Below, piece by piece: positions 57,743 to 64,000 of a stretch of 64,000 bases of DNA. The notes below the pieces were generated by a model, which saw only the letters and a program-made list of their open reading frames with translations, did not search any database and was not told the origin of the DNA. How positions within the stretch are numbered: position 1 is the first letter of the stretch; the number at the start of each line of letters is the position of its first letter. Location: NCBI GenBank assembly GCA_020747015.1, contig JAGTJM010000009.1, forward strand, positions 124,001 through 188,000, read 5' to 3'. Origin of the DNA: Pyrenochaeta sp. MPI-SDFR-AT-0127. Lineage: Eukaryota > Ascomycota > Dothideomycetes > Pleosporales > Cucurbitariaceae. The position numbers and the translations under genes are program-made.

Positions 57743-59685
57743 TCAGTGATGGAACAGCCTAATGTGCTGCTCAACAAATGTGATGCCCAGTTTCTCGCTA
57801 GTCTCGAAAACCGCGCCGTCGTTCTGACTTCCTGTTGGAGCAGCGATGTATTTCGCCCCACTCCTGTGCGCCCTAAAGACATTGTCGATGAAGGGGAAGA
57901 ATGCGTCTGAGCTAACAGCTACACCCTCAAGCTTCGAGAGCCACTCCTTGCGCTCCTCGTTTGTGAATGGCTGTGGTACTTGGCCATCATCAAAATTGGC
58001 CTCGAAATCGTCGCGCTCGATGCCTGATTCGGGAACAAGGCCAGAGCAGAGGAGATCGATAGCGTTCGATTTCGATGGGCGTTTGGTGCCCTTCTTAAAC
58101 TTCAACCCGAGAGTACGCGAGTGAAAGCGCATCCACCAATTGTCAGCTTTATCACCTGCGAGTCGTGTACAGTGAATGCGGGCTGTGTATCAGTTAGTGA
58201 TGGTACTTGATAATTGCAGGGGAGATTTACATTGCTGGCCAGCACCAAGACCAATAATCTGGCCATTGAGCGCGTAGCAGACACTGTTTGACTGAGTATA
58301 TTTAAGCGCGATAGTGGCCACCGTCAAGTCTCGCTGAGCTGACTCCGGTAGAGTGCCAGTATTCTTGGGTACAATGACGGTATTGAATGTGTCCGTGGGA
58401 ACGATCTTTGCGTCATTGCGATGTTGCTTCAGCGTGATGCCGAAAACTGTCCTGGCCTCCTCCACAGATGGCACGTAATCAGGGTCGATCTGAAGTACAA
58501 GGTACTTGCCAGCCTTCTTCTTCTTCAGAATCTCTAGGGCTTCAACTGTGTATCCGGGTGCAATTACGCCGTCTGACACTTCACGGCTGATGATTTTTGC
58601 AGTCGGCACCTGGGCAAGATCAGTACAGTCTCACAACGCTTACAGACAAGCAACACCTACGTCCACTTCGTGCGAAAGAGCAACCATATCACCGAAGCTT
58701 GACATCCTGTCCGCACCACGCGCTCTCGCATAAGCCTGCGCAAGCCCTGAAGTCTCAATTCCTTCGATATCGTCAACCATGTAGACCTTTCTCTCCCCCT
58801 CACTGAGTGGAACACCAATAGCCGCACCGGCAGGCGAAACATGTTTGAAGCTAGCCGCAGCTGGGTAGTTTAGTGCCTTGCTCAGCTCTTGTACCAAAGG
58901 CCATGCGTTGAGCGCATCCAATAGATTTATGTATCCAGGTGCACCGCCAAGTACCTTGAACGGCAGAGGCTTATCTGCCATGGAGACAGTTGCAGGCTTC
59001 TGGTGTGGATTTGCTCCGTACCGAAGAGGAAGAAACTGGTCTCCCTCGCCCGCATACTTCTTGCGGAAGAAGTCTGAAATCGCTTGATCGTATGACGCTG
59101 TCTGTTCAAAAGCCTTAAGAGCGTATCGCTGCCTGCTCTTCTCAGAGACTTCGCCATCCTTCTTAAGCTCTGTAAGGAGGTCATGGTAATCATTCGGGTC
59201 GCTGATGATAGTGACGCGCGCATGATTCTTGGCGGCAGCCCTCAGTAGCGTGACGCCCCCAATATCAATTTCCTCAACTGCCTCGGGGATAGTGACATTG
59301 ATCCTCGCCACTGTCTCAGAAAATGGGTATAGGTTGCAGACAACGAAGTCAATCTTCTCAATGCTGTTGGCGGAGAGGTCTGAATCGTCCGAGTCGAGAT
59401 TTCGTGCAAGAATGCCCCCGTGTACCGCGGGATGTAACGTTTTGACGCGTCCACCGAGCATCTCAGGCGCCTTTGTGATGGCGGAAACATCTTCAACGGG
59501 GAAATTGGCTTGACGGATCATCTTGGCTGTGCCGCCAGAGGCAAGGAGTCGGACACCGCATTCGTGGAGACCTTTGGCCAGATCAAGGAGGCCTGTCTTG
59601 TCGTAGACAGACAGGATTGCTGTTGGTGTTAGTGTTGCTTCGTTGTTGGCGATGTGGGCTGTGTACCTGTCTTTTGTCCTGCCAT
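57743..59685 (-). CDS. ADE17: Bifunctional AICAR transformylase / IMP cyclohydrolase
   Basis: Exons 59667-59685, 58661-59619, 58231-58609 and 57743-58182 give 598 aa. The enzyme carries out the last two steps of de novo IMP synthesis. The start MAGQKTAILSVYDKTG is assembled across a 47-nt intron. The N-terminal MGS-like cyclohydrolase domain shows LLASGGTAKMIR, GGRVKTLHPAVHGGIL and NLYPF. The transformylase domain shows RYGANPHQKPA, the catalytic Lys-His pair in ASFKHVSPAG, GVIAPGYTVEAL and, across the third intron, GAGQQSRIHCTRLAGDKAD. The C-terminus ends FVEQHIRLFHH. Yeast has two paralogues, ADE16 and ADE17, and which name fits best is arbitrary. Divergent from the Nudix gene. Confidence 0.97.
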
Positions 59686-60307
59686 TATGACCGATGCTAA
59701 GAGGCACTCCAAAGTAAATTGAAGGAGAGGAGACGAAAATCTGGTATCTAGGGTAACATAGCATGAAAGAACCAAATTTTTCACGCACTGCTAATACACT
59801 CACCCCGCCATCGTCACAGCCCCGCCCGAACTTCGGGCAGGGACGACCTGGTCAAAGCTCCCTCTTATGAGATGATCCTCCGCGAAGTTCGACTCCGTTG
59901 CGCACGCATAATCGCCGCTAGACGCATGTATTCCAATCTTTTGTCGCATATTTATGGATGAGATAACACCAGTTAGTCCCGTGATCTGATTGCCATCCTT
60001 CGCAATTCCTAGATAATGTGGCCCTAGCCAATCATGATGATCATGTTTTGGCCTCGGTTCTCCTGCCCTCCTTCATTCTCACCATCCAGAATTTGTTCGA
60101 TACGAATGGCCATTGGGAACTGGATTACAATATTTACAGGTTAAACTTGACAACGAAACCTTGATGCACGTTCCTGTCGCGCAATTACACAAACAACGAG
60201 TTCGTTATACAGTCCGGTCTTGTGACAACTTATTGAAGGCCTCCCGTGTCAGACATTAACACTTCCTCTGAGTAATCCAGGGACGCGCTCCAAAGACCTT
60301 CGACACA
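59686..60307. promoter_or_regulatory. Divergent promoter region ADE16/17 / Nudix
   Basis: 622 nt between two divergent start codons. An alternative ATG-GCG-GGG followed by gtgagt lies at about 59805-59813 on the minus strand and could be an upstream leader exon. No specific regulatory motif is convincing. Confidence 0.4.
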
Positions 60308-61771
60308 ATGAGTGCGCAGACTGGCACCGCTGATCTTATCAATCATCTCAAATCCGTGCTTCTTGAGCTCAACGCCCAACCGTACCCAGAAGTTGCATGC
60401 CCACCGGGTGTTCCAAAGCGCGCCTCAGTCGCACTCATCCTCCGCATACAACCCAACTATTCACACTGGCCTGCCTTCTCGGATAAGCCTCTACCAACGC
60501 GGCCGCGATCGCCAACACAGCGCCGCCGGTCCTCCGCCGCGTCGGCCTCGAGTCATAAATTCAATTTCGAAACCATACTGAATGTATTTTTTGACCAAGA
60601 TTGGGTAAAGCATGGTGACCCTGAAATTTTGTTCATCAAGAGGGCAACGAGGGTCGGCGACAAGTGGAATGGGCATGTTGCGCTACCTGGAGGGAAAAGA
60701 GACCCCGAGGACGATGATGACGCCGTCACGGCGATGAGGGAGGCACTGGAAGAAGTTGGGATAGATCTGGGATACAATAATGCGATAGCAGTGGGGAACT
60801 TGCCACAGCGAATCGTCACTACAAGCTGGGGCAAAGTACCGTAAGTCAACTATAGACTATGGGAGCCCTCACTGCTTATACTGACATGAACTCTAAGGCT
60901 AATGGTCCTATGTCCTTACATCTATCTCCTCACCTCGCCATCCTACCCCACGCAACGTCTCCAGCCCACCGAAGTGGCTTCCTCACACTGGGTGCCTATC
61001 CGTGCACTTCTCTCGCCTGCCCTCCGCACGCACGAATACGCCGATGTCAGCGCACGCCTAGCCAAGAACGAGCTAGGTATCAAACGTTGGTTCCTGCAAG
61101 CTATGCTTTCTAAGATGATGTTCGCTGCCATCCGGCTCGTACCTGCAAACTCGACACATTGCGCTACGATTCCCGACTTCATTCCTGGAGGTGACGATCC
61201 AACTACGGGAATCATTGAGAAGGCTAAGGAAGCGTTGATGGGCCCTCAGGCTGGTAACAAGGATAGGCGGCCGTCGCTACTACTCTGGGGCTTGACTTTG
61301 GGGGTTGTCAGCGATTTCCTGGAACATCTCCCACCACATAATGCGCTGGAGTTATGGACATATCCTACTTTCACAAGCTGGGATGTAAGATTTGTCATGT
61401 GGGCCATGTCTTATCGCTTCCGCACGCAGAAAGCCGTAGAGATGAGCACTACCACAAAATCAACCAGTATCACTCCAGAGGCGGACAATGTGCTTGTCCA
61501 GAATCTGCCTGGGGCAGGCGTTGAAGCAATTGGAGGCCTGACTGAGCATCAGCCAGGTGAGGTTGGTATTGCAGGTTTGGGTGTGGGAAGGCACTGGGGG
61601 CAGACTGGACGTGCCAAGATGATTGCACGAGGGGCGGCTGTGAACTCGATGTTGGAGGGTTATTACCCAATTGTGCGGAAAGCTGTGGCTACAGCGCTAG
61701 CAGGTAGGATAAGCATATTTGCTTTGCTCGTAATACTGGCATGGAAGAAGTGGGAGGGACAGAGAAGTTGA
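60308..61771 (+). CDS. Nudix hydrolase, NUDT7/NUDT8/PCD1-like, with C-terminal membrane anchor
   Basis: Exons 60308-60840 and 60898-61771 give 468 aa. The Nudix box is LPGGKRDPEDDDDAVTAM followed by REALEEVGIDLG at residues 127-155. Its spacing matches the CoA-diphosphatase subgroup (NUDT7/PCD1) rather than the canonical GX5EX7REUXEEXGU. Family members cleave CoA and related nucleoside diphosphates, often in peroxisomes or mitochondria. A Ser/Arg-rich insertion (TRPRSPTQRRRSSAASAS, 64-81) interrupts the fold. The C-terminal half is much longer than in yeast Pcd1 and ends with a single hydrophobic span (ISIFALLVILAWKKW), which suggests a tail anchor. The substrate is not proven by sequence. 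Confidence 0.85.
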
Positions 61772-63648
61772 GCGGTTCTTTGATAAGTTGAGTACCCCTA
61801 GGCAGTAATTGAAAGCCCTAACCGACGCTACAATGCTTCTGTATCCACCAGGATAAGCTAGCTCACAGTAAACTACCTGTATCCGAGTATCATCTCACCG
61901 CGTGAGTATAGATGGTGCCTAGTTACGTCAACCAACCGTACACCATTCCAGTTAGAGTCATGTTCAATCGCCTCGCAACAGCTGCAAGTAATCATCGACG
62001 ATTCCCGGCGCTAGCGATAACACTGCTCGTCTTGAGCCGTTCTCAGCTCCACGAAGGAGCCGTGGATTCGATGTTAGGGGCGATCCCTTTACATGTGATC
62101 CACTTTGTGGTGGGTGGCATGGGTGGGCTTGACATGTGAAAGTCTGGAGAAGAGCACCGTGGCCCATTCCCGCAAGGACCGTTGATAAGGTGGTGATAAC
62201 AACGGTCAAGTGGAATGAGCCCCTCCACGCTTGGTCAATGTGTGTGTGCGTCAAACTTGACTCGTGAGTTCTGCGGTCTCGTCAACGCGAGGCCACAACT
62301 GTGGACCGAGTGATGCCTGCCTAGGTGATGTTAATAAGAAGCGGCAAAAAGACAGTTTGCAATGGGGGCTCGGTCTCATTTCGACACTTGAGAAGTCGGA
62401 GAATGTCGGTCAATTGACCATCAACTGCAACCAGCTTTGTCAAGGACTATCATGGGTGCTACTCGAATGCCTTGCGTCATTGATATGTATGCGTCACATG
62501 CCAACAAGTCCATGTGAAGATAAGCATGGAGGAATGATGGTGGGGAGACTTCGCCCAAGAGCAGCTCCACGTGCAGGAGAGCAACGGCAGTACAGTGGCA
62601 TATTGTTCAACAGTTGAGGCCTCGGCCAAGGGGGAGCGAATCATGCGGGCTGAATGGTGCCTGGGCGCCGCTTGTAGACTAGCGTGGACCCTGCAGAACG
62701 CGATCCCGAAATTTTGCGACAAAATGCCCTCAACGTTGTCGTGCAATTGCGTGCGCCACGCCACTGGGCTGCAGTGCTGATGTGGACTGAGCAAACATTC
62801 AGACTGGAGGTAGCGAGGCGTTCTCTGTCGGCACAGTTTCAGTGGGCGGTGCGCCCAGAGAGCGGGTCGGCAAATGCTTGGTACCTGCTGGGTTTGACTC
62901 TAGACGAGGCGGTGGAGCTTCAGAGGGTAAAGACGCGAGATGATGGGTGCAAACTGGCGGTCTGTTTGCCGATATACCTACCTGCCCTAGCATGGCGCCA
63001 AGGCAGCGGATAGAAGGGATCTGCTGAAAATTGAGTGCCCCAGACGAAGCAGAGTGTGGGATGTTGGAGCTAGAGAATGCAGTTTGCGCAGCGCTGTGGG
63101 TTTCCGCACGCCTCGGTGGATATTCGCCCTGTTTCACGCTCAGCGCAGTGCCCATGGCGTCCAGTGCGGTGGCAAGTGATTGTGAATTTCAACTGGCGGT
63201 TTTCCCGGGTGGGCAGAGATAGCGTGAATAGGTGCTAGTGTTGCGAGCTGGAGCTGTCTGTTGTCAAAGCGGAGTTTCTGGCTCGCTCCTTCTCGAACCC
63301 CCCCTGGCGGCTCTAACCATTCCGACATAGGCGCTACTAGGGTCCACACAAATTCCATCGACACCGCCTTGGAGTTGCGTTTAAAATCTGCATTTGTCCC
63401 GCGCACACAGCTGTCCTCACCCGCTCTCCCTCCTCCCTGTTTCTTTCAGGCCATTGGACTTTTACTTGCGTCGCTTGTGTGCACGCATTTCGCTCAATTG
63501 ACAAGCTCAACAACAAGCTGCCTGCATCTCAACACTTGGTAGCCTTTCGTGCTGCGACTTCCCCACCCTCGACAGCCTCTCCCCCCTAAAGTCAAGACGC
63601 CACGTTGACACGAATTGCTGCCATTGCACCGTCCATCCAATCTTCAAC
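61772..63648. other. 1.9-kb upstream region of the desaturase gene
   Basis: No gene is supported. 63420-63648 is C/T-rich (ctctccctcctccctgtttctttcag) and looks like promoter plus leader. It may contain a 5' UTR intron, because the 'tttctttcag' ending at about 63448 resembles an acceptor. Confidence 0.45.
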
Positions 63649-64000
63649 ATGGCCACCACTACCGCCCGCCCCCAGCATCCTGAGCTGAGGAGGAACATGA
63701 CTTCCGAATCGTCGCCTTCGACCGTTGCCAACTCGGTCTCAGCTTCACCCTTCGACTCCCCAGCCCAATCGGCCTCCAACACATCGCTGTCCTCGCTGGA
63801 CGAGTCGACAGCGCCCGTCAAGAATGCCCGTGGCGTCCTTCTGGATACCTATGGCAACGAGTTCGAAATCCCCGACTACACCATCAAGCAGATTCGCGAT
63901 GCCATCCCCAAGCACTGCTTTGAGCGCTCTGGCTTGCGAGGACTTGGTTACGTTGCCCGCGACTTTGCGTCCATGGCCACCACCTTTTACTTGTTCCACA
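63649..64000 (+). CDS. Delta-12 (oleate) fatty acid desaturase, N-terminal part
   Basis: Partial, cut by the window end after 117 codons. ATG at 63649 opens a frame with a Ser/Thr-rich N-terminus (MATTTARPQHPELRRNMTSE). The conserved fungal segment GNEFEIPDYTIKQIRDAIPK and CFERSGLRGLGYVARDFAS follow, leading into the first membrane helix. Delta-12 desaturases convert oleate to linoleate in the ER. The three His boxes lie beyond the window, so activity cannot be checked. The N-terminal pattern fits oleate desaturase better than stearoyl-CoA desaturase. Confidence 0.85.
   Translation, partial: MATTTARPQHPELRRNMTSESSPSTVANSVSASPFDSPAQSASNTSLSSLDESTAPVKNARGVLLDTYGNEFEIPDYTIKQIRDAIPKHCFERSGLRGLGYVARDFASMATTFYLFH

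Overview
This window is nuclear DNA from a filamentous ascomycete. Genes are split by short GT-AG introns (46 to 131 nt), often with CTAAC-like branch sites just before the acceptor. Protein content (fungal P-type H+-ATPase, fungal NADH-GOGAT, YME2, PGA1, a delta-12 oleate desaturase start) is typical of Pezizomycotina. The general look suggests Dothideomycetes, probably Pleosporales, but that placement is inference. There is no CRISPR array, bacterial operon, rRNA or convincing tRNA.

Layout. 0.4-7.2 kb: a small conserved-looking protein of unknown function, the ER-fusion GTPase SEY1, a TDA3-like FAD oxidoreductase and a WW-domain protein. 7.2-17.2 kb is gene-poor: only two head-to-head F-box-like genes, a diverged tandem array of four ~95-bp units (8970-9347) and a cluster of palindromes (13423-13546). 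17.2-24 kb: plasma-membrane H+-ATPase PMA1, an aldo/keto reductase and an Arg/Ser-rich protein. 24.8-36 kb: splicing factor SF3b subunit 2, RNA polymerase III subunit RPC2, a tiny protein with two F-box-like motifs, the GPI-mannosyltransferase subunit PGA1 and alpha-tubulin. 36-59.7 kb: seven consecutive minus-strand housekeeping genes (CTF4/sepB, BET1, ADK1, YME2, GLT1, CHZ1, ADE16/17). 59.7-64 kb: a NUDT7/PCD1-like Nudix hydrolase divergent from ADE16/17, then the first 117 codons of a delta-12 fatty acid desaturase cut off by the window end.

Most genes are unrelated housekeeping functions rather than a metabolic cluster. No secondary-metabolite cluster or intact transposon was recognised. 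Exon boundaries were assigned by hand from splice signals, preserved reading frame and expected family motifs. In every multi-exon model the summed exon length is a multiple of three. The most unusual points are the 19-nt gap between PGA1 and the double-F-box ORF, the ~95-bp array with RIP-like differences between copies, the palindrome cluster, a 10-nt microexon in CHZ1, a frame-preserving intron in the SF3b2 gene, and a strong tendency for first introns to fall within a few codons of the start.
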